A DNA stretch of 64,000 nt, taken from assembly GCF_000026145.1 (NCBI RefSeq), contig NC_009445.1, positions 3,410,001 through 3,474,000 of the forward strand. The letters run 5' to 3'. The translations under genes were made by a program, and so were the position numbers. Each line of letters begins with the position of its first letter. Positions within the stretch are counted from its first letter, which is position 1. Of this stretch, positions 28,253 through 37,778 are shown in pieces. The DNA is from Bradyrhizobium sp. ORS 278 (lineage in GTDB: Bacteria; Pseudomonadota; Alphaproteobacteria; Rhizobiales; Xanthobacteraceae). The notes under the pieces were generated by a model. It saw only the letters and a program-made list of their open reading frames with translations. It did no database searches and was not told where the DNA came from.

Positions 28253-28617
28253 GATGTCCTCACGTGAAGAATTGAAGGGGCGGCATAAATTGTTCTCTTG
28301 ATTATAGGAAATACCGCCCACCATGGGAACCGTTTCGAAAAAAAGAGAACATCGTTCTCCTGCAGCCCCTGCGCGCAACAACTTCTTTTGAGTTCCGCTC
28401 CTGCGGCGAAACATCCGTGAGACTACCGGCTGCCCAGATTTCGCCACGTCTTGGTCGCAACACGCCGCCCCCTGGCGCCGGGGCTTTGAACTGTGATCGA
28501 GGTCACTGCGGCAAATCGGCAACCGATACAAAAACCCACAACGCCGTTTCGAACCATTAACCACTCGTTCAGACGCGGACCGACAAGGTGGGTCAACACA
28601 GCAACTGAGAAGAGAAC
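28253..28617. other. 365-bp divergent promoter region
   Basis: This lies between the peroxiredoxin (minus) and the hypothetical gene at 28618 (plus) and holds no supported gene. It is AT-richer than average near 28270-28350 and contains a dyad at 28345-28359. Both promoters should be here. Confidence 0.5.
28345..28359. promoter_or_regulatory. GAGAAC-N3-GTTCTC dyad upstream of peroxiredoxin
   Basis: A perfect 6-bp inverted repeat with a 3-bp spacer lies 93 bp upstream of the peroxiredoxin start. A half-site-like TTGTTCTCTTG lies at about 28288-28298. The pair may bind a peroxide- or redox-responsive repressor; no regulator is identified. Confidence 0.4.
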
Positions 28618-29181
28618 ATGGCTACCTCTGCACCAAAATCCATCGATGGTCTCGAACCCTCCTCGTGTGAGACCGCTGCTTCCGCGCTCGGCATCGTGCG
28701 CGACGGCGTGATCACCGGCGAGGGTCCGACCACCGCGGGCCGCGTGCATTTCTCCCGCATGCTCGATCCCGAGGATGCCGCCTGGTGTCTGCGCATTCTG
28801 ACCGCCGCCGCGATCAACGACGCCCCGGTCAGTCGCGCCGAGGCCGAGGCGCTGTTCGAGATCGACGCTGCAGCGACCGAGCGCAAGGATGACGGTCGGT
28901 TCGAGGATCTGCTGGCCAAGGCGATCGCGCATCACACCGCTTCCGCCTCCGGCCTGCCGGTGCCGCCGCGCAGCGTGGCGCTGTCGCCGGAGACGGCGAT
29001 CGAGAGCTGGGCGCCGATGAATGCGCGCGGCGTCCGCACCGACGCGCTGGAGTGGGTCGCCAAGCGCATGCGCGGCAAGCGCCAGGGCAACCGCGCGCTG
29101 CGCGCGATGGTCGCGACCCTGGTCGGCGTGAGCGTGCTGCCGCTGGCGCAATTGCCGTCGATGATCGATATCGGGATGTGA
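28618..29181 (+). CDS. Hypothetical protein with C-terminal hydrophobic segment
   Basis: A 187-residue protein I do not recognise. Residues 45-120 are a helical segment with MLDPEDAAWCLRILTAAAIN and ALFEIDAAATERKDDGRFEDLLAKAI, reminiscent of TerB-like helical bundles but without their metal residues. Basic RMRGKRQGNRALRAM is followed by a hydrophobic tail (VATLVGVSVLPLAQLP). A strong terminator ends it at 29212-29247, so it is transcribed alone. Confidence 0.65.
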   Translation: MATSAPKSIDGLEPSSCETAASALGIVRDGVITGEGPTTAGRVHFSRMLDPEDAAWCLRILTAAAINDAPVSRAEAEALFEIDAAATERKDDGRFEDLLAKAIAHHTASASGLPVPPRSVALSPETAIESWAPMNARGVRTDALEWVAKRMRGKRQGNRALRAMVATLVGVSVLPLAQLPSMIDIGM

Positions 29182-29211
29182 GGCGGAGCGCCTCATCCAC
29201 ATGGATTGTCG

Positions 29212-29247
29212 AGAGCGCGATGGCTTCATCGCGCTCTTTTGCTTTTT
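29212..29247 (+). terminator. Rho-independent terminator
   Basis: An 11-bp perfect stem AGAGCGCGATG / CATCGCGCTCT with loop GCTT is followed by TTTGCTTTTT. It ends the hypothetical gene at 28618-29181. Confidence 0.9.
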
Positions 29248-29459
29248 GGCCCGGGCCGCCGGCGCGCATCAGTATCGGCAGTCTTAGAAGCTTCGCATTG
29301 GGCGACGTGCTGCACGCGATCGACGGCCAGCCGGTGGATTCGCCTGACGACATGACGCGCGCGCTGGAGAGCAAGACCCCCGGTGATCGCGTCGTGCTGC
29401 GCGTGCTCCGCGCAGGCAAGACGATCGAGGTTAAGGTGACGCTCGACGTCGCGCGGTGA
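29248..29459 (+). pseudogene. PDZ-domain remnant
   Basis: The open frame reads LGDVLHAIDGQPVDSP, then VVLRVLRAGKTIEVKVTLD, the second half of a PDZ domain as found at the end of HtrA/DegP proteases. The only upstream ATG (29220) lies inside the terminator stem, and there is no protease domain before it. The fragment is therefore probably a leftover of a deleted serine-protease gene. A short independently translated PDZ peptide from an internal start is possible but less likely. Confidence 0.6.
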
Positions 29460-29494
29460 GGTGGTCGTGAAGCAGCGAGATGGTTCCACGCGTC

Positions 29495-29554
29495 ATTGCG
29501 AGCGTAAGCGAAGCAATCCAGGGCGACTCTGGATTGCTTCGCTGCGCTCGCAAT
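29495..29554. repeat. ATTGCGAGCG-type palindromic repeat
   Basis: Inverted arms ATTGCGAGCG..GCGAAGCAATCCA and TGGATTGCTTCGC..CGCTCGCAAT flank a short centre. A near copy occurs at 45621-45694. It is a dispersed intergenic repeat. Confidence 0.75.
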
Positions 29555-29586
29555 CACGTGGAGAGAGCGGTGGCTCGCTGGTGAAC

Positions 29587-29660
29587 CGTAGCCCGCATGA
29601 GCGAAGCGATATGCGGGGACAGTGTTCCCGGGTGTCGCTGCGCTCACCCGGGCGACGGCA
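29587..29660. repeat. GTAGCCCGCATGAGCGAAGCGATATGCGGG-type repeat
   Basis: It contains CCCGCATGAGCG / ATGCGGG and CCCGGGTG..CACCCGGG inverted arms. It abuts the previous palindromic repeat, making a small repeat cluster. Confidence 0.55.
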
Positions 29661-29671
29661 GCGCGTCGCGT

Positions 29672-29705
29672 TCAAAAAGGAGTGCCCCGCTTGCACGGGG
29701 CACTC
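29672..29705 (-). terminator. Rho-independent terminator of the phosphatase-family gene
   Basis: A 10-bp perfect stem GAGTGCCCCG / CGGGGCACTC (29680-29705), followed on the minus strand by CTTTTTG, lies 27 bp beyond the stop of the 29733-31589 gene. Confidence 0.88.
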
Positions 29706-29732
29706 GCTGATCGCTGAAAGGCCGTAATCCGA

Positions 29733-31589
29733 CTACTTCGCCGCCGCCTTCTGCTGCGGCGCCTCGTCATCCAGGCCCACCGTGCGGCCCGGGAAGCCGG
29801 CGACGTCGAAATAGCGCTGGCTGCCGACGCGCTGCAGCTTCAGCACGGTGCGGAGCCCGCCGGCGGCCGGGTCGGACTTGATGACGTCGGTCGTGGCCTT
29901 CGGCGTCGCGCCGTTCGGCATCGCCTCGGTCATCACGCGGCCTACCAGTTTGCCCTTCGGCGCGACCTTGAGGTCGAGCAGCTTGGCCGCGGTGGCGCCG
30001 ACATCGGCGTTGCTGACGGGCAGGGGATCGACGAAGCCCGCCTTGAAGTCGGGACCGATGGCGGCCATGAAGTTGTAGGTGTCGCCGCGGCCGAACGAGC
30101 CGTGCATGCCCTGGCCCTGGCGCAGCACCGTGTCGGCGACCTCGACCTGGCAATTGGTCGGCTGGTCGCAGCCAGGTGCGACGTAGGAGCGGAAGTTCAC
30201 CACGATCGCGGGATGCGGCGTCACCGCCTTGCCCTGCAGGTTGATCTCCGACAGCGGCAATGTGCCGGGGATCTCGCCGAGCTTGTCGTCGACGAAGATG
30301 CCGGAGACATAATCCTGCGCCAGCAGCGCCTTCACGGTGCGGCGGGCGAGCTTCTTGTCGCCGTTCGGCAGATAGATCAGGTCGGAGCCGCCATTGGTGG
30401 CGACGACGAGGTCCGGCTTGGCCGGGTCCTTGCCGAGCACGCCGTTGCCGGACTTGGGATGCTTGCCGTCGGGTACCGCGGCGTTCTTGTCGTTGGGATC
30501 GAACAGCGGCAGGTCGAGCGCCTTCGCGAGGTCGATCGCCAGGAAGCCCATCGGCAGGAAATCCTTCGGCGTGTCGTCATAGCTGACCTTGGCCGAGGGC
30601 GAGGTCTTGCTCTCCTTGGAGATGGTCGAGAAGCCGTGGTCGGCCTGCACCATGATGTTGGTCGAGGAAGCAAGCCCGAGATCATCGAGCGCCTTGCGCA
30701 GCGCGGCGAGATTGTCGTCGGCATTCTTGATGCTGGCCATCGAGGTCGGGCCGTTGATGCCCGGCGTGATGGTGTTGAGGCTGTCGCCCTGATTGTGCTG
30801 GCTGCCGTCGGGGTCACGCGACCAGAACACCAGCACGAACGGCTTGTTGCGGGCCTTGAACATCGGCAGCACCACCTTGGTGGCGACGTCGACCATATAG
30901 GCCTGCTGGGCGACGTTGGCCGAGGTGGTGCCCGGTGTCTTGGCATCGCCCGCCTTGCCATTGTCGCCGCGCGACGGCGTCGCCAGCGGCAGCCCGGCCT
31001 TGCCGATGGCGTCTTTGATCTCGTCGGTCAGCGGCACGCCGGCCTTGCCGCCGGTGGAATCGTCGATCACGATCGACGATGTCGCGCCGGGCTTGCAGGG
31101 GCAGCCGGTGTGGTCGAACAGATAGGTCGGGCCGAGCTTGCCGATCGCGGCCGTGGAATAGCCGGCCTTGCGGGCGAGCTTCAGGATCGTGTCCTCGTTG
31201 AGATAGTCGCCGTTGAAATGCTCGTCGATGTCGCCGAGCACGGCGTCGTTCTCGATGAAGGGCACGACGGTGTCGCCGGCCGGCACCGAGGTGTAGCCGG
31301 TGAAGATGGTGTTCGAGAACGTGCCGGTGTCGCCGAGATAGTGGCCGGTCGCCATGGCCGAGCCGTTGGCCATGGTGAAAGTCGGAAACAGCGAGTGCGA
31401 GTTCTTGAAATTGACGCCCTTGTCGCGGACGGCGGCCATGGCCGGCGCGGTCTCCGGCGTCACCTTTGCCGCGCGCAGACCGTCGGGAATGAACAGGATG
31501 AGGTTACGGGGCGTGGCGTTCTGCGCAAATGCGGCACTGGACGACAAGAGGGTCAGTCCGGCGCACAGCAGCACGAGCGGGCGGCGCAT
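29733..31589 (-). CDS. Secreted alkaline-phosphatase-superfamily enzyme
   Basis: A 618-residue exported protein; ATG at 31589 gives a clear signal peptide (LVLLCAGLTLLSSSAAFAQ). The alkaline phosphatase/nucleotide pyrophosphatase fold is shown by NLILFIPDGLR (first metal Asp), the nucleophile region SHSLFPTFTMANGSAMATGH (Thr), DPDGSQHNQGD and VQADHGFSTI (metal His/Asp). It likely hydrolyses phosphodiester or phosphomonoester bonds in the periplasm; the substrate is not fixed by sequence. It is monocistronic and ends at a strong terminator. Confidence 0.82.
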   Translation of the reverse strand: MRRPLVLLCAGLTLLSSSAAFAQNATPRNLILFIPDGLRAAKVTPETAPAMAAVRDKGVNFKNSHSLFPTFTMANGSAMATGHYLGDTGTFSNTIFTGYTSVPAGDTVVPFIENDAVLGDIDEHFNGDYLNEDTILKLARKAGYSTAAIGKLGPTYLFDHTGCPCKPGATSSIVIDDSTGGKAGVPLTDEIKDAIGKAGLPLATPSRGDNGKAGDAKTPGTTSANVAQQAYMVDVATKVVLPMFKARNKPFVLVFWSRDPDGSQHNQGDSLNTITPGINGPTSMASIKNADDNLAALRKALDDLGLASSTNIMVQADHGFSTISKESKTSPSAKVSYDDTPKDFLPMGFLAIDLAKALDLPLFDPNDKNAAVPDGKHPKSGNGVLGKDPAKPDLVVATNGGSDLIYLPNGDKKLARRTVKALLAQDYVSGIFVDDKLGEIPGTLPLSEINLQGKAVTPHPAIVVNFRSYVAPGCDQPTNCQVEVADTVLRQGQGMHGSFGRGDTYNFMAAIGPDFKAGFVDPLPVSNADVGATAAKLLDLKVAPKGKLVGRVMTEAMPNGATPKATTDVIKSDPAAGGLRTVLKLQRVGSQRYFDVAGFPGRTVGLDDEAPQQKAAAK

Positions 31590-31738
31590 TGATAACTCCT
31601 GAAAGCAATCGGCGGAATCGCGGCGTCTCGCCGCAGGCAAGAGCTTTAGTTTTGCCAGGTGACGGTTTTGTTACAAGGGGGAAGGCTGCGACGAGGCCGG
31701 CTCGCGACAGGAATTTCGCGCGGCGGTAGTCCCTTGCA

Positions 31739-31763
31739 GGAACCTGGGTGTGGCTTTCCGGTT
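31739..31763 (+). promoter_or_regulatory. Possible EcfG-type general-stress promoter
   Basis: GGAAC (31739-31743), a 16-base spacer and GGTT (31760-31763) approach the alphaproteobacterial EcfG pattern GGAAC-N16/17-CGTT, 31 bases before the start of a stress-type ferritin-like gene. One base differs in the -10 element. Confidence 0.4.
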
Positions 31764-31794
31764 GTCGGCTCGCAACAACCCCAGGGAGCACACC

Positions 31795-32289
31795 ATGGCT
31801 GCAGACAAAGACCTCAACGAACTCTTCCTCGATACGCTGAAGGACATCTACTACGCCGAGAAGCAGATCCTGAAGAATCTGCCGAAGATGGCCAAGGCGG
31901 CGCAGTCGCAGAAGCTGTCAGCGGCGTTTGAGAAGCACCAGGAGGAGACCGAGGGCCAGATCGAGCGCCTGGAGCAGATCTTCGAGCTGCTCGGCAAGCC
32001 CGCGCGCGGCAAGCGTTGCGATGCGATCGAGGGCATCCTCGACGAGGGCAAGGAGATCATGACGGAGTACAAGGGCACGTCGGCGCTCGATGCCGGCCTG
32101 CTGGCTGCGGCGCAGGCCGTCGAGCACTACGAGATCTCGCGCTACGGCACCTTGAAGTCCTGGGCCAACAAGCTCGAACTCAAGCAGGCCGTCAAGCTGC
32201 TCGACCAGACCCTGAACGAGGAGAAGAAGACCGACGATCTCCTGACCAAGGTCGCCGAGAGCGAGGTCAACTACGAGGCGGCTGCCTGA
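31795..32289 (+). CDS. DUF892 ferritin-like (YciE/YciF) stress protein
   Basis: A 164-residue four-helix protein of the YciE/YciF (DUF892) family. It shows LFLDTLKDIYYAEKQILKNL, a second helix with FEKHQEETEGQIERLEQ, and later HYEISRYGTLKSWA with the Glu/His pattern for a di-iron site. Members are induced in general stress. ATG at 31795 follows CAGGGAG. A stress-sigma-like promoter lies just upstream. Confidence 0.9.
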   Translation: MAADKDLNELFLDTLKDIYYAEKQILKNLPKMAKAAQSQKLSAAFEKHQEETEGQIERLEQIFELLGKPARGKRCDAIEGILDEGKEIMTEYKGTSALDAGLLAAAQAVEHYEISRYGTLKSWANKLELKQAVKLLDQTLNEEKKTDDLLTKVAESEVNYEAAA

Positions 32290-32303
32290 TCACCGCGCAC
32301 GCT

Positions 32304-33560
32304 CTACCCTTGAATGGCCGCCGCTAGTGCTGCAATCAGCGCTGGCGGCGTTGCCACGAGTCCGATCTTGAGAAATTGCCAGGCCGACACCTCGATCTTT
32401 TCGCGCCGCAGCGCCGTCAGCCACAGGATGGTCGCGAGCGAGCCCGTGACCGAGATGTTCGGCCCGAGATCGACCCCGATCAGGATCGAGCGGATGACTT
32501 CTTGCGGCAGGTGATCGCTCGCCGCGACCGAGCCTGCGACGAGCCCGACCGGCAGATTGTTGGCGATGTTGTCGGCGACCGCCGTGATCAGGCCGGCAGC
32601 CCAGGCGGTTCCCGCCGGTGACTGACTGACGCCCTGATGCAGCCAGGCGCTGAGCTGGCCGATCGCACCAAGGCGGCCCAATCCCTCCACCATCACGAAC
32701 AGCCCGCCGACCAGCGGCAGCACGCCCCAGGACACGCCCTTGAGGATCGGCCAGGGCGACTGCCGGCTGACCAGCAGGATCGCGGCCGCCGTGACCACGC
32801 CGCAGACGAAGGTCGGCAGGCCCAGCTGCACGTCGAGCGCGGACGCCGTCAGCAGCACGGCGGCAATCGCGATGATGCCCATCGCCGCGAGCCGGCCCTC
32901 GCGGCTCAGATGGGGCTTGTCGGCGTCAGTGCGCAGCGTCTCGTCGCTTAGCGCACGGCGCTGGGTCAGCCACAAGGCCACATAGGTGAGGGCGATGGCC
33001 GCAATCGAGGGCAGGGTGAACTGGCGCAGCCATTCGGTCAGATGCGGCATGCGCTCGCCGAACACCACGAGGTTGGCCGGGTTTGAGATTGGCAGCACGA
33101 AGCTCGCCGCGTTGGCGATGAAGGCGCAGACGTAGAGGTAAGGCAGCGGCGAGGCGCCGGCGGCGCGCGTCGCGGCATAGACGGCGGGCGTCAGCACGAT
33201 CGCGGTGGCGTCGTTGGAGAGCAGCACGGTGACCAGGGTGCCGACCGCATAGACCAGCAGGAACAGCAGCTGCGGCGAGCCGCGCGCATGCTCCACCGCA
33301 TAGGCGGCCAGATAATCGAACAGACCTTCGCGGCGCGCGAGCTCGGCGATCAGCATCATGCCGATCAGGAACAGATAGACGTCGATGCCCTTGCGGATGC
33401 CGGCGAGCGCGTCCGTCCAAGGCAGCAGACCGAGCGCGACGAGCAGGACCGCGCCGGCCACCGCCCAGATTGCTTCGGGCAGCCGGAAGGGGCGAATAAT
33501 GACGCCGGCGGTGGCGGTGATGATGATGGCGTAGGTGAGCCAGGTCGGGTGTGCGAGCAT
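32304..33560 (-). CDS. ArsB/NhaD-superfamily anion permease
   Basis: A 418-residue protein with about 11 membrane helices of the ion-transporter superfamily that includes ArsB and SLC13 carriers. Conserved pieces are LIGMMLIAELARREGLFDYLA, LLSNDATAIVLTPAVYA and FVLPISNPANLVVFG in the first half, and ITAVADNIANNLPVGL in the second-half reentrant loop. It may extrude arsenite or move another anion; no ars genes are adjacent, so arsenic specificity is unproven. It lies 22 bp before the MFS gene on the same strand. Confidence 0.82.
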   Translation of the reverse strand: MLAHPTWLTYAIIITATAGVIIRPFRLPEAIWAVAGAVLLVALGLLPWTDALAGIRKGIDVYLFLIGMMLIAELARREGLFDYLAAYAVEHARGSPQLLFLLVYAVGTLVTVLLSNDATAIVLTPAVYAATRAAGASPLPYLYVCAFIANAASFVLPISNPANLVVFGERMPHLTEWLRQFTLPSIAAIALTYVALWLTQRRALSDETLRTDADKPHLSREGRLAAMGIIAIAAVLLTASALDVQLGLPTFVCGVVTAAAILLVSRQSPWPILKGVSWGVLPLVGGLFVMVEGLGRLGAIGQLSAWLHQGVSQSPAGTAWAAGLITAVADNIANNLPVGLVAGSVAASDHLPQEVIRSILIGVDLGPNISVTGSLATILWLTALRREKIEVSAWQFLKIGLVATPPALIAALAAAIQG

Positions 33561-33582
33561 GATCGGGGATCGTTAGAGCAAA

Positions 33583-34857
33583 TCATTCGGCGGGGATAGC
33601 GGGCGCGGCGGCGGCGTCCGGATGCGCGGCCTCCGCTCCGCCGGTCTCGGGCAGCAGCAGCCAGCACACGGCCACGGCGACCGCGGCCGTTGCGCCGAGC
33701 ACCAGGAATGCGGCGCTGTAGCCGCCATGGACCACGACGAGGCCGGCCATCGCGGTGGAGAGCGCTGCTCCGATACTCTGCGCAGTGATGACGGCGCCCT
33801 GCGCGACGTTAAAGCGGCCGGTGCCACGCATCAGGTCGGCGACGATCACCGGCATGATTGCGCCGAAGATGCCGGCGCCGACGCCGTCGAGCAGCTGCAC
33901 GCCGACCAGCCAAGCCTTGTCGTCGGACAGCGTATAGAGCACCGCGCGCAGCGGCAGGATCAGGAGCGCTGCGAGGAAGAAGCGCTTGTGGCCCCAGCGA
34001 TCGGCGCGGGCGCCGACCAGGAGAGCCATCGGCACCATCACGACTTGGGCGGCGGCGATGCAGGCCGACATCAGGCTGGTGCCGAGATTCTTGTCCTGCA
34101 AGGCGAGCTTCTGGCCGACCAGCGGCAGCATCGCCGCGTTGGCGAGATGGAACAACGCCACGCAGATCGCGAAGATGAGCAGCGGGCGGCAAGTGAGCAG
34201 AATGCCCAGGCCGGAGGGTTGCCCGCCTTGGTCGCTCGAGCCGCGGTCTTTCTGATGCGCCAGGCCGCGCGCAGCATCATGATCGATGGCGCGCTCAGGG
34301 ATGGCGAGCACGCTGATGAGGCTGCCGGCGGAGGTGACCGCCATCAGGTAGAACACGGCGGATGGCCCGAGCGCGTAGGCGGCCGCGCCCGCGATGACGG
34401 CGCCGACCGCGTTGCCGGCATGGTTGAAGGTCTCGTTGCGCCCGATCCGCGCGGTGAAGGCGCGGGCGCCGACGATGCCGAGCGACACCGCCGCGATCGC
34501 CGGCGCGAAGATCACGCCGGCCGCGTTGGCGATGCTCTGCGAGATCGCCACCGGCCAGAAGCTCGACATCAGCGGCAGCGCCAGGGACGCTGCCGTGACG
34601 ATGATCGCGGCCACGATCATGATCATGCGCTTGGCCCGGGTCGCATCGACCAGCGCGCCGGCCGGTGTCTGCGCCACGATGCCGGCGATGGTCGCCAGGG
34701 ACATCACGACGCCGATCGAGGCTTCGTCCCACTTCTGCTCGGTGAGCAGATAGATCGCGAGATAGGGACCGAGGCCGTCGCGCACGTCGGCCAGGAAGAA
34801 ATTGGCGGCGTCGAGCGCGCGGCTCGCCCGGCGCGTGGTGATCTCATCCTGGGACAT
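33583..34857 (-). CDS. MFS transporter
   Basis: A 424-residue major-facilitator protein with 12 helices. MFS motif A-like signatures follow helix 2 (GALVDATRAKRMIM) and the middle (LVGARADRWGHKRFFLAAL). The central loop between helices 6 and 7 is hydrophilic (HQKDRGSSDQGGQ). It starts 23 bp beyond... upstream of the permease gene on the same strand, so the two may be cotranscribed. The substrate is unknown. Confidence 0.85.
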   Translation of the reverse strand: MSQDEITTRRASRALDAANFFLADVRDGLGPYLAIYLLTEQKWDEASIGVVMSLATIAGIVAQTPAGALVDATRAKRMIMIVAAIIVTAASLALPLMSSFWPVAISQSIANAAGVIFAPAIAAVSLGIVGARAFTARIGRNETFNHAGNAVGAVIAGAAAYALGPSAVFYLMAVTSAGSLISVLAIPERAIDHDAARGLAHQKDRGSSDQGGQPSGLGILLTCRPLLIFAICVALFHLANAAMLPLVGQKLALQDKNLGTSLMSACIAAAQVVMVPMALLVGARADRWGHKRFFLAALLILPLRAVLYTLSDDKAWLVGVQLLDGVGAGIFGAIMPVIVADLMRGTGRFNVAQGAVITAQSIGAALSTAMAGLVVVHGGYSAAFLVLGATAAVAVAVCWLLLPETGGAEAAHPDAAAAPAIPAE

Positions 34858-34900
34858 GGCTGGCGGCCTCGGTTCATCTGACTATCGTGAGCACGCGCGA

Positions 34901-35575
34901 TCACGCGTGGGCGTGATCATGCCTGGGTCCATGCTTGTGCTTGGGTCCATGTTTGGGCCCGTGCTTCGGGCCATGCTCATGCTCACGCTTGTGCTCATGC
35001 TTGGGGCGTGGCTTGGCGTGCTTGATCGGCGCCAGGGACTTCACGCTCGCGCCGGCCTCGCGGGCATGAATGACCCGGCCGAAGCAGGTCTCGATGCCGT
35101 CGCCGCGTACGGCGAGCGTGGCCTTGGGCGCGAGCAACTCGGCGATATCAGTGGCTTCCTTGGGCCCGACCCTGATGACGGTGCCGTCGGTGAGCAGGGC
35201 GCCGCGCAGCTCGCCCTTCGGCCCGAACAGCGACAGCCGCACCGTGCCCTCGGCGTCCATCTTCTGATGGTCGTGCTCGGGATGCTCACGGTCGTCGTCC
35301 GGTCCTTGGTCGACGATCTGATGTCCGTTCGGCCCAGTGATGGCGACTGCGGCAAGCAAGTCAGCACCACGCGGTTTTACCGCGTGCACGCCGACCTCAT
35401 CGCCGGCCTTGATATGACGCGTCAGCTCCGCCTCCATGTGCGGAGGGGTGTGAACGAGCAAGTCCTTGTCGCCCGCGCGCATGACGAAGCCATCGACCTC
35501 GCCATGAGGATTGAGCACGAAGCGCTCGAGAATGCCGGTCACGGCCGGCAGGCTTTCAGGGTCGATCCAATGCAT
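34901..35575 (-). CDS. Duplicated-domain protein with His-rich tail
   Basis: A 224-residue cytoplasmic-looking protein (no signal peptide). Two copies of one small beta domain are visible: residues about 10-70 (LNPHGEVDGFVMRAGDKDLLVHTPPH) and 110-165 (GPKGELRGALLTDGTVIRVGPKE). The tail from about 180 is Lys/His/Pro repeats (KHGPKHGPKHGPKHKHGPRH), a likely metal-binding stretch. The same domain pair occurs in the next upstream gene, 39 bp away. I recognise no named family. Position below an NtrC-type two-component pair suggests joint regulation. Confidence 0.65.
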   Translation of the reverse strand: MHWIDPESLPAVTGILERFVLNPHGEVDGFVMRAGDKDLLVHTPPHMEAELTRHIKAGDEVGVHAVKPRGADLLAAVAITGPNGHQIVDQGPDDDREHPEHDHQKMDAEGTVRLSLFGPKGELRGALLTDGTVIRVGPKEATDIAELLAPKATLAVRGDGIETCFGRVIHAREAGASVKSLAPIKHAKPRPKHEHKREHEHGPKHGPKHGPKHKHGPRHDHAHA

Positions 35576-35614
35576 GATTGTCTCCTCAGTTCTGTTCGTT
35601 GGGTTTGAAAGGTC

Positions 35615-36319
35615 TCAGCCGCGCGGCGGCGGAGGGCCGAGCCGGTCGGGACCGCCCTTCGGGCCGCGCGGCGGTCGCGGGCCTTCGATCTCGGTCAACT
35701 GATCGGGCGAAGTGCCGATCGCCCTGACGTCGACGAGCTTGCCGAGCGCGGTCTCCAGCAGGTCGCCGCGCACCGAAATCGTCTGGCCGGGACGCAGCGT
35801 GTCGGCGAGGCGCTCCGCTTCCGGCGGTGGTAGCCGCAGCTCGGTGCCGTCGTCGAGCACCGCGCCGTTGACCTCGCCGCGCTTGCCGTGCAGCAGCGTG
35901 GCGATGCGTCCGCTGATCGTCTGCTCGTTGGCGCGCCGGCCGGGCCCATCGGGCGGGCCGTTGTCGACCACGCTCTTGCCCGTCGCGATGTTGGTGACCT
36001 GGCTGGCGTCGACCAGCGGCAGCGCGCGGGCGCGCAAGCCCCGCACGGAGACGCCGTCACCCGGCTTGATCGTGAACACGATCTGCGCGGTGAGATGCGG
36101 CGGCAGCTTCACCTCGGTGCCGTCATTGAGGATCAGCCCATCGACGTCGCCGCGCGGCGTCAGCGTGTACTGCTTGACGATGCCGCGCGTCTCCGGCAGC
36201 TGCGATGCGTCCCATGTCGCATCGGGGGGAGACAGCGGTGCCTGGGCATAGGCATAGGTGCCGAGGCCGGCTGCGGCGAGCACGAGCGCACCCATGATCG
36301 GCGTCATCTTTCGCGTCAT
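35615..36319 (-). CDS. Secreted duplicated-domain protein
   Basis: A 234-residue protein from ATG 36319 (AAGGAG upstream), with a signal peptide ending YAYAQA. Two repeats follow: residues about 45-100 (LTPRGDVDGLILNDGTEVKLPPH) and about 135-190 (HGKRGEVNGAVLDDGTELRLPPP), each ending with a GxxVSVRG-like strand. This is the same design as the His-rich gene downstream, so the pair likely arose by duplication. The C-terminus is Pro/Gly-rich. The function is unknown; an OB-like small beta barrel is a guess. Confidence 0.65.
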   Translation of the reverse strand: MTRKMTPIMGALVLAAAGLGTYAYAQAPLSPPDATWDASQLPETRGIVKQYTLTPRGDVDGLILNDGTEVKLPPHLTAQIVFTIKPGDGVSVRGLRARALPLVDASQVTNIATGKSVVDNGPPDGPGRRANEQTISGRIATLLHGKRGEVNGAVLDDGTELRLPPPEAERLADTLRPGQTISVRGDLLETALGKLVDVRAIGTSPDQLTEIEGPRPPRGPKGGPDRLGPPPPRG

Positions 36320-36422
36320 CCTGGAACTCCTTGTCGTTGGTTGGTGACGCGTTCTGTTTCGCAACGGCCGTGCCAATCGCGGGTTGCCGACAAATCAATG
36401 GGTTGCATGAGCGTGACGCGCG

Positions 36423-37762
<1,340 letters not shown>

Positions 37763-37778
<16 letters not shown>

